64,000 nucleotides of DNA from Falsochrobactrum shanghaiense (GTDB lineage Bacteria; Pseudomonadota; Alphaproteobacteria; Rhizobiales; Rhizobiaceae): NCBI RefSeq assembly GCF_003149535.1, contig NZ_QGDB01000002.1, forward strand, positions 310,001 through 374,000. Direction: 5' to 3'. Shown piece after piece: positions 24,755-34,444 of this stretch. The notes under the pieces are model-generated. The model did not search any database and was not told where the DNA came from. It saw nothing but the letters and a program-made list of their open reading frames with translations. Position numbers and translations under genes: made by a program. Numbering within the stretch: the first letter of the stretch is position 1; every line of letters begins with the position of its first letter.

Positions 24755-27117
24755 CGGCGTTCTCGTCTTTTATGGCGGGGCGTTCCCGCCGGTTTACCCT
24801 TATAACCGCGCATTCCCCGCCTTGCCTTGTGAAACGATTGCGTCGTCATGGGCAGGGCGTGCGGTTCGGACACCATCTCGAAACGAAGCGATCCGGCAAT
24901 CGGCAGTGCTTCCACAAGCCTTACCGTAACCGTATCGCCAAGGCGGAAGCCCATACCGCTCCGTTCTCCGGCGATTGCATGGTTCGCCTCATCATAGAGA
25001 TAGTATTCATCGCCCAAAGTCGAAATAGGCACAAGCCCATCTGCGCTATATGTCGCAAGGGAGACGAAAAGTCCCGCTCTGGTGACGCCTGTAACGCGGC
25101 CTTCATATTCATTGCCGACATGGGCGGCAAGAAAATGCGCGATGAGACGGTCTACCGTTTCACGCTCGGCGAGCATGGCGCGGCGCTCGGCTGAAGAAAT
25201 CTGCACCGAAATTTCTTCAAGCTGCGCTTCCTCGTCGCCCGTCAGCCCGTCGCTTCCCAGATCGAGCGCCTTGATCAGCGCGCGATGCACGATCAGGTCG
25301 GCATAGCGGCGGATGGGCGAGGTAAAATGCGCATAACGGCGCAGATGCAGGCCGAAATGGCCGATATTCTGCGGGTTATACTCGGCCTGGCTCTGTGTGC
25401 GCAGGACCACCTGATTGACCAGTTCCTGATGATCGGTGCCTTCGACAGCTTCCAGAATGCGGTTGAATTGCCGCGGCTGCAATTCGGCCCCTTTTGCAAG
25501 GCTGAGGTCGAGCGTGCGCAGAAACTCGCGCAAGGTTTCCTGCTTGGCGAGCGCCGGTGCATCGTGAATGCGGAAGATCAGCGGCTGGCGGCGCGATTCG
25601 AGGGTTTCGGCAGCGGACACGTTCGCCTGAATCATGAATTCCTCGATGAGCTTATGCGCATCGAGCCGTTCGGGAACGATAACCTTGTCGACCTTGCCCT
25701 CGGAATCGAGAAGGATTTTCTTCTCGGGCAGGTCAAGCTCCAGCGGCTCACGCGCATCGCGTCCCCGCTTGAGCGCGCCATAGGCATTCCAAAGGGGCCT
25801 GAGAATGCTTTCAAGGATCGGTGCGGTTTTTTCGTCGGTCGCGCCATCGATTGCCGCCTGCGCCTGACCATAGGCGAGGCGCGCCGATGATCGCATCATG
25901 ATGCGATGGAATTTATGCGATTTCTTGTGGCCCTGTGCATCGAAAATCATGCGCACGGCAAGGGCAGGGCGGTCTTCCTCTTGGCGCAGCGAACATAGAT
26001 CGTTGGAGATGCGTTCGGGCAGCATCGGCACGACGCGATCCGGGAAATAGACCGAATTGCCGCGCTTCAATGCTTCACGGTCGAGCGCTGAATTGGGGCG
26101 CACATAGGCTGCGACATCGGCTATGGCGACCACGACGATATGGCCATCCGGGTTTTGCGGATCGGGATCGGGCGCAGCATGGACTGCATCGTCAAAATCT
26201 TTGGCGTCAGCCGGATCGATGGTGATAAGCGGAATGTCACGCCAGTCTTCACGGCCATCCAGTGATGCAGGGGGCGCTGTTTCCGCTTCACGAAGGGCTT
26301 CTTCGGGGAAAACATGCGGGATTTCATGCTCGTGAATGGCAATCATCGACAGCGCTTTTTCACTATCGATGGAGCCTATGATCTGCTGCACTTTTCCGCT
26401 TGGCAGGCCATGGCGGCGTGCGGAGGTGAGTTCGACTTCGACCAGATCGCCGCTTTCCGCTTTCATAAGCGATGAGGGGTCAAGTTGCACTTCCGGCTGC
26501 TTGCGGTTCACAGGCTCCAGCCGCCATTCGCCATTGCCAAGCTTGCGCAAAACGCCAAGCACCAGATTGCTGGCCTGATCGAGAAGCTTGATGACGCGGG
26601 CTGAATAATCCGGCCCTTCATTATCCTTGTTGCGGAAAATCTTGGCCAGCACACGATCGCCGACGCCGACCGCCGGGCCGTTTTCGGATTTGTTAAGGCG
26701 GGTGCGGCGGATGGCGACCACAGGCGGCTTGCCATGTTCCGCTTCGTCCCATTCGGAAGGCCGCGCCACAAGGCCGCCGTCATTGTCGCGGCCCGTAACG
26801 CTCAGGACTGCGATGGGCGGCAGGGTGCCTGCGCGCGAAAGCTTGCGCGCCCGCTTTTCAACAAGGCCTTCATCGGCGAGTTCACGCAGCAGGTCCTTGA
26901 GATAGACCCGCGCGTCGCCCTTGATGTTGAAGGCCTTGGCCAGTTCCCGCTTGCCGGCACGGTCGGGATTTTCCTCGATGAATTTGAGGACTTCCTCGCG
27001 CGTGGGCAAAAAGGCGGTTGCACCGCCTCCAGATGCCTCTTTCGACTTTGCCGAGGCTGCACGCCGCTCGGTCCGTGCGGACCTTCCGGTATCGGATTTG
27101 GGAAAACGGCGTGCCAA
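24751..27117 (-). CDS. rnr: Ribonuclease R
   Basis: A 788-residue 3'-5' exoribonuclease. Order: basic Ser/Lys-rich leader, helix-turn-helix region (TREEVLKFIEENPDRAGKR), cold-shock domains, the RNB catalytic domain with ITIDPADAKDFDDAVHAAPD supplying the metal-binding aspartates, and a C-terminal S1 domain (EYEGRVTGVTRAGLFVSL) with a basic tail. It degrades structured RNA. It is four bases downstream of topA and overlaps DUF983. Confidence 0.95.
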   Translation of the reverse strand: MARRFPKSDTGRSARTERRAASAKSKEASGGGATAFLPTREEVLKFIEENPDRAGKRELAKAFNIKGDARVYLKDLLRELADEGLVEKRARKLSRAGTLPPIAVLSVTGRDNDGGLVARPSEWDEAEHGKPPVVAIRRTRLNKSENGPAVGVGDRVLAKIFRNKDNEGPDYSARVIKLLDQASNLVLGVLRKLGNGEWRLEPVNRKQPEVQLDPSSLMKAESGDLVEVELTSARRHGLPSGKVQQIIGSIDSEKALSMIAIHEHEIPHVFPEEALREAETAPPASLDGREDWRDIPLITIDPADAKDFDDAVHAAPDPDPQNPDGHIVVVAIADVAAYVRPNSALDREALKRGNSVYFPDRVVPMLPERISNDLCSLRQEEDRPALAVRMIFDAQGHKKSHKFHRIMMRSSARLAYGQAQAAIDGATDEKTAPILESILRPLWNAYGALKRGRDAREPLELDLPEKKILLDSEGKVDKVIVPERLDAHKLIEEFMIQANVSAAETLESRRQPLIFRIHDAPALAKQETLREFLRTLDLSLAKGAELQPRQFNRILEAVEGTDHQELVNQVVLRTQSQAEYNPQNIGHFGLHLRRYAHFTSPIRRYADLIVHRALIKALDLGSDGLTGDEEAQLEEISVQISSAERRAMLAERETVDRLIAHFLAAHVGNEYEGRVTGVTRAGLFVSLATYSADGLVPISTLGDEYYLYDEANHAIAGERSGMGFRLGDTVTVRLVEALPIAGSLRFEMVSEPHALPMTTQSFHKARRGMRGYKGKPAGTPRHKRRERR

Positions 27118-27120
27118 TTC

Positions 27121-29763
27121 TTACTCCTCTGCCGCTTTCGCCTTGCTCTTCGCCTTGGCTGCGGGCTTCTTTGCGGCGGGTTTTTTCGCTGTCGTCTTTT
27201 TTGCAGCGCTCGCGGACTTTGCAGCGGTCTTGCGCGCAGGCGATTTCTTGGCCTTTGCGCTGCCCGCTTTTTCGGTAATCAGCGCCAGCGCTTCCTCAAG
27301 CGTGACGCTGGCCGGGTCCTTGCCCTTGGGCAGCGTGGCATTCACCTTGCCCCAATTGACATAGGGACCATAGCGCCCGTCGCGCACGGTAATCGACCCG
27401 CCATCGGGATGGTCGCCAAGCGTGGCCAATGCCGCAGGCGTCGAGCGTCCGCGTCCCGGCCCCTTGGACTGCTTGTCGGCGAGCACGGCAACGGCGCGGT
27501 TGATCCCGACCGAAAATACCTCATCGACATTTTCGAGATTGGCGAAAGTGCCGTCATGGCTGACATAGGGGCCATAGCGCCCGATGGAAGCCGAAATCAT
27601 CTTGCCCGTTTCAGGATGCTGGCCGACATCGCGCGGCAGCGACAGCAGCGCCATCGCCTTTTCATGGTCGAGCATGTCGGGTGTCCAGCCCTTGGGCAGG
27701 CTCGCGCGCTTGGCTTCCTTGCCTTCGCCGCGCTGGACATAGGGGCCGAAACGCCCGGTGCGCAAGGTTATGTCTTCATCGGTGAAGGGATCCTTGCCAA
27801 GCGACTTTGGCTCGTCCGAGGCGGCTACATCGCCATTGCCTTCACCGCCAAGCTGGCGCGTGAACTTGCATTCGGGGTAGTTGGAGCAGCCGACAAAGGC
27901 GCCATAGCGGCCAAGCTTCAATGATAATTGGCCGTTGCCGCAGACGGGGCAGGAGCGTGGATCGCTGCCGTCACCACGATCGGGAAAGGCCAGCGGTGCG
28001 AGTTCTTCATTGAGCGCGTCGAGAACATTGGTGACGCGCAATTCCTTGATGTCGTCGACAGAGCCGGAAAAATCGCGCCAGAAGTCGCGCAGCACGTCTT
28101 TCCATAGAAGCTTGCCATCGGAAATCAGGTCGAGCTTTTCTTCCAGATCGGCCGTGAAATCATATTCTACATAGCGCTTGAAGAAGCTTTCAAGAAATGA
28201 CGTGACCAGCCGTCCCTTGGGTTCGGGAATGAGCTTACGCTTGTCGATGCTGATATAGTCGCGGTCGCGCAATGTCGCCAGCGTCGCGGCATAGGTGGAA
28301 GGACGGCCAATGCCCAGTTCTTCCATCTTCTTGATGAGCGAAGCTTCCGAATAACGCGGCGGCGGCTCGGTCGAATGCTGCGTCGCATCGATTTTTTCAC
28401 GCGCAAGTTCCTCGCCGGAACGGATTTCCGGCAGCTTCGCGCTGTCCTCGTCGTCGTCTTCTTCCTCGCGATGGTCGATATAGGCGGCAAGGAAGCCGTC
28501 GAATTTCGTCACCGACCCATTGGCACGCAGCATGGCCGACTTTGCACCGTTGAGAGCTTCGATGTCTGCCGTTGTGCGCTCGACGTCGGCCGCCTGCATC
28601 TGGCTGGCGATTGCACGCTTCCAGATAAGTTCGTAAAGCCGCGCTTGATCCTCATCGAGATAGCGGCGCACTTCCTTGGGATGGCGTGAAAAATCGGTGG
28701 GGCGGATGGCTTCGTGCGCTTCCTGCGCATTCTTGGCCTTGCTCGAATAATAGCGCGGCTTTTCCGGCACATATTGCGCGCCGAAAGTCTTTGCGATGGC
28801 ATCGCGCGCGGCATTGATGGCTTCGGGCGCCATCTGCACACCGTCTGTACGCATATAGGTGATGAGACCAGCCGTCTCGCCGCCGATGTCCACACCTTCA
28901 TAAAGACGCTGCGCGACCTGCATGGTGCGCGAGGCGGAAAAGCCGAGCTGGCCCGATGCCGCCTGTTGCAGCGTCGAGGTGGTGAAGGGCGGGCCGGGAT
29001 TGCGCTTGGTGGGCTTTGCCTCGACCGAAACGGCTTTGAAGCTCGCGCCTTCCAGCATGGTGCGGATGGCGGTCGCCTGTTCGGCGTTCTTGATGTCGAG
29101 CTTGCCGAGCTTCTTGCCGTCGAGCGCGGTCAGGCGCGCAGTGAAATTGTCATTGCGCGGTGTTTTGAGCAGCGTTGCAATATTCCAGTATTCCTCGCGG
29201 ATAAAGCGCTCGATCTCCGACTCGCGGTCGCAGACGAGGCGAAGCGCCACCGATTGCACGCGCCCGGCGGAACGTGCGCCGGGCAGCTTGCGCCACAAAA
29301 CCGGCGACAGGGTGAAGCCGACGAGATAGTCGAGCGCACGGCGGGCGAGATAGGCATCAACCAGCGGCTCATCGATGTCGCGCGGGTTGGCGATGGCGTC
29401 GAGGACGGCCTTCTTAGTGATGGCGTTGAAAGCCACGCGCTTGACCGTCTTGCCCTTGAGCGCCTTTTTCTGGTTGAGCACTTCCAGCACATGCCATGAA
29501 ATGGCTTCACCTTCGCGATCCGGGTCGGTTGCAAGAAAAAGGCCGTCGCTGTCCTTCAGCGCCTTGATAATATCGGCAAGGCGTTTGGAAGAGTTGCCGT
29601 CTACTTCCCACGACATGGCGAAATCTTCATCGGGCCGGACAGAGCCGTCCTTGGCTGGCAAATCTCGCACGTGACCGAACGAGGCCAGAACCTTATAGTC
29701 GGGTCCGAGATATTTATTGATGGTTTTGGCCTTGGCAGGCGATTCGACAACGACGACGTTCAT
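27121..29763 (-). CDS. topA: DNA topoisomerase I
   Basis: An 880-residue type IA topoisomerase. The Toprim domain begins MNVVVVESPAKAKTINKYLG and has ATDPDREGEAISWHV; the catalytic tyrosine is in GLITYMRTDGVQM (about residue 305). One C-terminal Cys4 zinc finger (SCPVCGNGQLSLKLGRYGAF with GCSNYPEC) is followed by repeated YGPYV modules without cysteines and a Lys/Ala-rich tail (KKTTAKKPAAKKPAAKAKSK). It relaxes negative supercoils. The alanine-lysine tail is common in actinobacterial and rhizobial TopA. It shares a transcription unit with rnr. The upstream gap 29764-30029 holds the promoter and no other gene. Confidence 0.97.
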   Translation of the reverse strand: MNVVVVESPAKAKTINKYLGPDYKVLASFGHVRDLPAKDGSVRPDEDFAMSWEVDGNSSKRLADIIKALKDSDGLFLATDPDREGEAISWHVLEVLNQKKALKGKTVKRVAFNAITKKAVLDAIANPRDIDEPLVDAYLARRALDYLVGFTLSPVLWRKLPGARSAGRVQSVALRLVCDRESEIERFIREEYWNIATLLKTPRNDNFTARLTALDGKKLGKLDIKNAEQATAIRTMLEGASFKAVSVEAKPTKRNPGPPFTTSTLQQAASGQLGFSASRTMQVAQRLYEGVDIGGETAGLITYMRTDGVQMAPEAINAARDAIAKTFGAQYVPEKPRYYSSKAKNAQEAHEAIRPTDFSRHPKEVRRYLDEDQARLYELIWKRAIASQMQAADVERTTADIEALNGAKSAMLRANGSVTKFDGFLAAYIDHREEEDDDEDSAKLPEIRSGEELAREKIDATQHSTEPPPRYSEASLIKKMEELGIGRPSTYAATLATLRDRDYISIDKRKLIPEPKGRLVTSFLESFFKRYVEYDFTADLEEKLDLISDGKLLWKDVLRDFWRDFSGSVDDIKELRVTNVLDALNEELAPLAFPDRGDGSDPRSCPVCGNGQLSLKLGRYGAFVGCSNYPECKFTRQLGGEGNGDVAASDEPKSLGKDPFTDEDITLRTGRFGPYVQRGEGKEAKRASLPKGWTPDMLDHEKAMALLSLPRDVGQHPETGKMISASIGRYGPYVSHDGTFANLENVDEVFSVGINRAVAVLADKQSKGPGRGRSTPAALATLGDHPDGGSITVRDGRYGPYVNWGKVNATLPKGKDPASVTLEEALALITEKAGSAKAKKSPARKTAAKSASAAKKTTAKKPAAKKPAAKAKSKAKAAEE

Positions 29764-30029
29764 TCAAGCAATCCAGATTCGCGACCTGTCAGGATGAAAT
29801 ATCCTTTGTCGCGTACAATTAGTTGCCTTCCACATGAACAGCGGGGGGCGTTTGGTCAAGAGCGGGGCAGCAAATTTCCCGTAAATACAACTAAAGATTG
29901 ATATTATGGCATAGATAACCAATGGTAGTATCGCAGCAATCTGCGTTCCAAAAGGCGGCGCAGACGGGGGAACCGGAATAGAGGCTGTTTCTAAAGATGA
30001 GGGGCCGTTAGAAATTGCGGAGTGCGACG

Positions 30030-30215
30030 ATGGATCAGAAACAGGCAACGCAAAAGGAGACGCTCGCCTATATCGAAGAATTGCTTGAAGAACTGGTCAA
30101 GCTGGCGAAAACGACCGACAGCAATTTGCTTGTTTACATGATCGACATGGCATTGCAGGAAGCGCGGGATAGCGTCAGCGCCTGCGGCGCGCGCAATACT
30201 CATAAAATGGAGTGA
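30030..30215 (+). CDS. Small helical protein of unknown function
   Basis: A 61-residue acidic helical protein: MDQKQATQKETLAYIEELLE, ELVKLAKTTDSNLLVYMIDM, then ALQEARDSVSA. I have seen short proteins of this pattern (LAYIEELL..ELVKLA...LL.YMIDMA..EA) across Rhizobiales, but no name is attached. ATG 30030 is preferred over TTG 30015. It is convergent with dprA and overlaps its 3' end by 16 bases. Confidence 0.6.
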   Translation: MDQKQATQKETLAYIEELLEELVKLAKTTDSNLLVYMIDMALQEARDSVSACGARNTHKME

Positions 30216-31390
30216 TGCTGTGCTTCGCTGTCGGTCGGAACGAGGGCGACCTGATTGCCGGGATAGCGCAGTAACCTGCCTGCAAGGTCCAGTTCCAGCA
30301 GGATGAGCTGCGCGGTATTGGCGTTGATACCAGTATAACGGACAAGAGAATCGACGTCGGTGGGCGTGGGGCCAAGTGCATCCACGATCAGATCGCGGTC
30401 CCGATCATCGGTATGTGCTTGGAGGGAGGCCGGTGCCTCATCGAGCTGCGCCAGCAGATCGGATTGCGACGGCTTATCAAGGATTTCTCCTGTCGGCATC
30501 AAGGGTTCAAGCGCTTCGATGACGTCACCGGCATTGGTTACGAGCGTCGCCCCCTGCTTGAGCAGGGCATTGGTTCCGCGTGCCCGCGGATCGAGCGGCG
30601 AGCCGGGAACGGCAAATACGATACGGCCCATTTCCCCCGCCATTCGCGCGCTGATGAGCGAGCCGGAGCGTTCCGCCGCCTCCACGACGATCAGGCCAAG
30701 CGACAGGCCGGCAATGATGCGGTTGCGGCGGGGAAAATCGCGGGCGCGCGGCTCGGCTCCCATGGGCATTTCAGTAATCAGCGCACCGCCATGTTCGGGA
30801 ATGGCGCGATAGATCGGCAGGTTTTCTGCCGGATAGGGCCGGTCGAGACCGCCAGCGAGCACCGCCACGGTGCCGCTTGCCATGCTGGCCTTGTGGGCGG
30901 CAGCATCAATCCCGCGTGCAAGCCCCGAAACAACCGCAAGGCCCGCATCTCCCAGATCATGCGCCAGTTTCTCGGTAAAGCGCGCGCCGATTACTGAAGC
31001 ATTACGCGAGCCGACGATGGCGACGGGGGGCTTGCGGAACACATTGGTATCGCCCTTGACGATAACCAGAGGCGGCGGTGCTTCGCAGTTCTTCAATTGC
31101 TGCGGATAATCCGGCTCGCCCATGCCGATCAGGCGCGCGCCCATGCGCTCGATGGCTTCCATTTCGCGTTCGGCATCTTCCAGCGGCGCTACGCGGATGG
31201 GCCGGGCGCTGCCGCCGCGAATATTGAGTTCGGGCAATCTTTCAATCGCATTGGCGGCGGAGCCACAAAAGAGAATCAGATCGCGAAAGGTGGCGGCACC
31301 AATATTCTCGGTGCGAATAAGGCGCAGCCAGTTGAGCCGCTGGTGATCGGAAAGGCGAATTCCCGTCTGTGAATTCGCACCGATCTTCAT
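30200..31390 (-). CDS. dprA: DNA processing protein DprA/Smf
   Basis: A 396-residue protein. After an N-terminal SAM-like domain ([20 protein letters not shown]) comes the Rossmann DprA fold with [46 protein letters not shown] and [20 protein letters not shown], then a C-terminal winged helix. DprA loads RecA on incoming single-stranded DNA in competent bacteria; it is retained in species not known to be transformable. I place the start at ATG 31390 ([10 protein letters not shown]), overlapping the plsY stop by ATGA; the open frame to 31594 is antisense to plsY. Confidence 0.93.
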   Translation of the reverse strand: MKIGANSQTGIRLSDHQRLNWLRLIRTENIGAATFRDLILFCGSAANAIERLPELNIRGGSARPIRVAPLEDAEREMEAIERMGARLIGMGEPDYPQQLKNCEAPPPLVIVKGDTNVFRKPPVAIVGSRNASVIGARFTEKLAHDLGDAGLAVVSGLARGIDAAAHKASMASGTVAVLAGGLDRPYPAENLPIYRAIPEHGGALITEMPMGAEPRARDFPRRNRIIAGLSLGLIVVEAAERSGSLISARMAGEMGRIVFAVPGSPLDPRARGTNALLKQGATLVTNAGDVIEALEPLMPTGEILDKPSQSDLLAQLDEAPASLQAHTDDRDRDLIVDALGPTPTDVDSLVRYTGINANTAQLILLELDLAGRLLRYPGNQVALVPTDSEAQHHSIL

Positions 31391-31992
31391 CCCTTGGCTC
31401 CGATCCTGCTTTCGGTGCCGTTGAGAAGCCGGGCAATATTGGCGCGATGCTTGATAAAGACGATCACGGTCAATACCGCAAACAGCATCGCAATCGGGTA
31501 ATCTCCCCTTACATAAAGGGCAATGGGCACGATCACGCTGGCCACCAGCGCTGAAAGCGAGGAATAGCGTGTCAGAAGGGCGGTAATGATCCATGCCGCC
31601 GCGAAAACCAGCGCGCCCTGCCAGGCAAGGCCGAGCAGAATGCCAAGATAGGTTGCGACACCCTTGCCGCCCCTGAAGCCAATCCAGACCGGGAAGAGAT
31701 GACCGATGAAAGCGCCGAAACCGGCGGCGATGGCAGCATTTTCGCCATAGCGCGCAGCAATCAGCACCGCGACGGTGCCTTTGAGCATATCCAGCAGCAG
31801 CGTTGCGGCGGCAAGTTTCTTGTTGCCGGTGCGCAGCACGTTGGTTGCGCCGATATTGCCCGAGCCGATTGCGCGCACATCGCCCAGACCCGCAAGCCGG
31901 GTCAGGATCAGTCCGAAGGGGATGGAGCCGAGAATATAGCCGAAAAGCAGTGAAGCGGCGGCAAGCATACTGAACAATTCCGTTCCGGCCAT
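31387..31992 (-). CDS. plsY: Acyl-phosphate glycerol-3-phosphate acyltransferase PlsY
   Basis: A 201-residue membrane enzyme with five hydrophobic helices. The three PlsY motifs are visible: [16 protein letters not shown], the glycine-rich [18 protein letters not shown], and [20 protein letters not shown]. It acylates glycerol-3-phosphate using acyl phosphate, the first step of phospholipid synthesis; PlsX is elsewhere. It is translationally coupled to dprA and lies 15 bases after the dihydroorotase-like gene. Confidence 0.95.
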   Translation of the reverse strand: MAGTELFSMLAAASLLFGYILGSIPFGLILTRLAGLGDVRAIGSGNIGATNVLRTGNKKLAAATLLLDMLKGTVAVLIAARYGENAAIAAGFGAFIGHLFPVWIGFRGGKGVATYLGILLGLAWQGALVFAAAWIITALLTRYSSLSALVASVIVPIALYVRGDYPIAMLFAVLTVIVFIKHRANIARLLNGTESRIGAKG

Positions 31993-32007
31993 CTAATTCC
32001 CCTTTGA

Positions 32008-33297
32008 CTATCCAGCCGAATAAACGGTCTTGCCCGCGACTATAGTGCGCACGACCCGTCCCTGAAAGCGTGCGCCTTCAAAGCAGCTGTTTTTTGAGCG
32101 CGAATGCAGATCTTCTTCGCGCACGACCCATGGCTCATCCATATCTACAACGGCAAGATCAGCCCTTGCGCCGGGTTTGAGTGTTCCCGCTTCAAGGCTG
32201 AAAATGCGCGCGGGCGCGGTGGAGAGCACATCCACCAGACGCAGCAGCGGAATGGTTTCGTTGTGATAAAGACGCAAGGCCGCTGCCAGCAGTGTTTCAA
32301 GACCGATCGCGCCAGCTTCCGCATCGGCGAATGGCAGGCGTTTGGTGTCGACGTCCTGCGGATCGTGTGCGGAAACGACAATATCGATGGTGCCGTTCCT
32401 GACTGCCTCGACCATGGCAAGGCGATCTTCCTCGCTGCGCAGAGGCGGCGAGAGGCGGAAGAAGGTGCGGAATTCGCCAATGTCGTTTTCGTTGAGCGAG
32501 AGGTGATTGATCGAAACACCGGCGGTAACTTTGGTTCCGCCATCTTTTGCGCGGCGCATAGCATCCGCCGACATGGCGCAGGAAAGCTGGGCTGCGTGGT
32601 AGCGGCTGTTGGTGAGGGCTGCCAGACGCAGATCGCGCTCAAGCGGGATGACTTCCGCTTCGCGCGGGCTTCCCGAAAGCCCGAGCCAGCTTGCAAACAG
32701 CCCCTCGTTCATCACGCCATTGGCGCCCAGATAAGGATCGCGGGTTTCGCAGGCGATAACCGCGTCGAAATCGCGGGCATAGGTCAATGCGCGCCGCATC
32801 AGCTGCGTATTGGCGATGGTGTTGCGGCCTTCGGTGAAGGCAACGGCCCCTGCGTCGCGCAAAAGGCCGATTTCGGTCATTTCCTCGCCATGCAGGCCCC
32901 TGGTGATGGCGGCTGCGGGGTGAACATTGACGATGGCCGTGTCGCGCGCGGTGCGCTTGACGAATTCCACCAGCGCCACATCGTCGATTACCGGATCGGT
33001 ATCCGGCATCATGATGATGGAAGTGACGCCGCCTGCTGCCGCGGCACGGCTGGCGGAAGCGATGGTCTCGCGGTGTTCGGCACCCGGTTCACCAATGAAA
33101 ACGCGCGAATCGACCAGTCCGGGCAGAATGGCCATGCCGTTCAGATCGACGATTTCAGCGCCTTCCGGTGCCCCCTGATTGCGGGCATCCGCGCCGCTGG
33201 CGACGATCCTGCCATCGGCAACCAGCAGGCTGCCATTTTCATCAAGACCGCGCGACGGATCGACAATGCGGGCGTTTTCAAACAGGATCGTGTTCAT
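32008..33297 (-). CDS. Dihydroorotase-like protein without metal ligands (PyrC'/PyrX type)
   Basis: A 429-residue amidohydrolase-fold protein. The class I dihydroorotase framework is clear ([53 protein letters not shown]). But the metal-binding motif DxHxHxREPG is here [10 protein letters not shown], so both histidines are gone; the carbamylated-Lys region reads AFTEGRN, and the usual TDHAPH near the end is SAHDPQ with the catalytic Asp replaced. In Pseudomonas the non-catalytic PyrC' partner is needed to assemble active PyrB. The start overlaps pyrB by four bases, which supports such a role. An active dihydroorotase must lie elsewhere. Automatic annotation will call this pyrC. Confidence 0.85.
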   Translation of the reverse strand: MNTILFENARIVDPSRGLDENGSLLVADGRIVASGADARNQGAPEGAEIVDLNGMAILPGLVDSRVFIGEPGAEHRETIASASRAAAAGGVTSIIMMPDTDPVIDDVALVEFVKRTARDTAIVNVHPAAAITRGLHGEEMTEIGLLRDAGAVAFTEGRNTIANTQLMRRALTYARDFDAVIACETRDPYLGANGVMNEGLFASWLGLSGSPREAEVIPLERDLRLAALTNSRYHAAQLSCAMSADAMRRAKDGGTKVTAGVSINHLSLNENDIGEFRTFFRLSPPLRSEEDRLAMVEAVRNGTIDIVVSAHDPQDVDTKRLPFADAEAGAIGLETLLAAALRLYHNETIPLLRLVDVLSTAPARIFSLEAGTLKPGARADLAVVDMDEPWVVREEDLHSRSKNSCFEGARFQGRVVRTIVAGKTVYSAG

Positions 33298-34265
33298 GCC
33301 TGTTCTCCTTCGCGACCGGGATTGCGTCGCGGATCGAGCAGCGCTTCCATGACGGCCATGCGTACGGCCACGCCCATTTCGACCTGGCTCTGGATCACGC
33401 TTTGCGGACCGTCTGCCACGTCGGAGGCGATCTCGACGCCGCGATTCATTGGTCCCGGATGCATGACAAGCGCATCGGGCCTGGCGTATTTGAGTTTTTC
33501 ATTGTCGAGGCCATAGAAGTGGAAATATTCACGCACCGAAGGCACGAAAGCGCCAGCCATTCGTTCGCGCTGAAGGCGGAGCATCATGACGACATCGGCG
33601 TCCTTGAGCCCTTCCTCCATGGTGTTGTAGACTTCGACGCTCATATCGGCGATGCCCGATGGCAGCAGCGTGGAGGGGGCTACGACCCGCACACGCGCGC
33701 CAAGCGCGTTGAGCAGCAATATGTTGGAGCGCGCGACGCGGGAGTGAAGCACATCGCCGCAGATCGCAACGATCAGGTTTTCGATCTGGCCCTTGGCGCG
33801 GCGAATGGTCAAAGCGTCGAGCAAGGCCTGCGTGGGATGCTCATGCGCGCCATCACCTGCATTGACCACTGAGCAGCCGACCTTTTGTGCAAGCAGTGCA
33901 GCGGCACCGGCAGACGCATGGCGAATGACCAGAATATCGGGCTGCATAGCATTGAGCGTCATGGCCGTATCGATCAGCGTTTCGCCCTTCTTTACCGATG
34001 AATTGCCGACCGACATGTTCATCACATCCGCGCCGAGCCGTTTTCCGGCCAGTTCGAACGAAGACTGTGTTCGCGTCGATGCTTCAAAGAAAAGGTTGAT
34101 CTGTGTGCGGCCGCGCAGCACGGACTTTTTCTTTTCAGACTGTCGGGAGACAGCGACTTCCTGATCGGCAAGATCGAGCAGGCAAAGAATGTCCAGAGGC
34201 GATAGCCCCTTGATGCCAAGCAGGTGGCGATGAGGAAAAAGCGGAGAGGCCGGTTGTTTTGTCAT
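33294..34265 (-). CDS. pyrB: Aspartate carbamoyltransferase catalytic subunit
   Basis: A 323-residue ATCase. The carbamoyl phosphate site is [20 protein letters not shown] (about residue 61), with [12 protein letters not shown] and [20 protein letters not shown] later and the aspartate loop [10 protein letters not shown]. It condenses carbamoyl phosphate with aspartate in pyrimidine synthesis. No pyrI regulatory gene is present; the overlapping downstream gene encodes a dihydroorotase-like partner, as in dodecameric ATCases. It is transcribed divergently from aidB across a 179-base gap. Confidence 0.96.
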   Translation of the reverse strand: MTKQPASPLFPHRHLLGIKGLSPLDILCLLDLADQEVAVSRQSEKKKSVLRGRTQINLFFEASTRTQSSFELAGKRLGADVMNMSVGNSSVKKGETLIDTAMTLNAMQPDILVIRHASAGAAALLAQKVGCSVVNAGDGAHEHPTQALLDALTIRRAKGQIENLIVAICGDVLHSRVARSNILLLNALGARVRVVAPSTLLPSGIADMSVEVYNTMEEGLKDADVVMMLRLQRERMAGAFVPSVREYFHFYGLDNEKLKYARPDALVMHPGPMNRGVEIASDVADGPQSVIQSQVEMGVAVRMAVMEALLDPRRNPGREGEQA

Positions 34266-34444
34266 GGCAAGTCATCCGTATAAGGCCGGGAAAGCGGGAC
34301 CGCAACCGCCCTTATAATGGCTTTGACCGATTCCAAAAGAAAAACCTGTGGTCTTGTGGATATAAATACCTCAATGAGGGAGAATTTTAGGAAATAAAGG
34401 GCAAAAAGCTTAAGGTAAACCGAGTCAAACCAACGGATGAGCCT

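Noticed and set aside
31391..31594. Longer start for dprA at 31594
   Set aside because: The extension is antisense-frame sequence of plsY; ATG 31390 gives the known DprA length and an ATGA overlap.
32104..33516. 470-codon plus-strand open frame
   Set aside because: Antisense to the dihydroorotase-like gene and pyrB; no ribosome site or domain.
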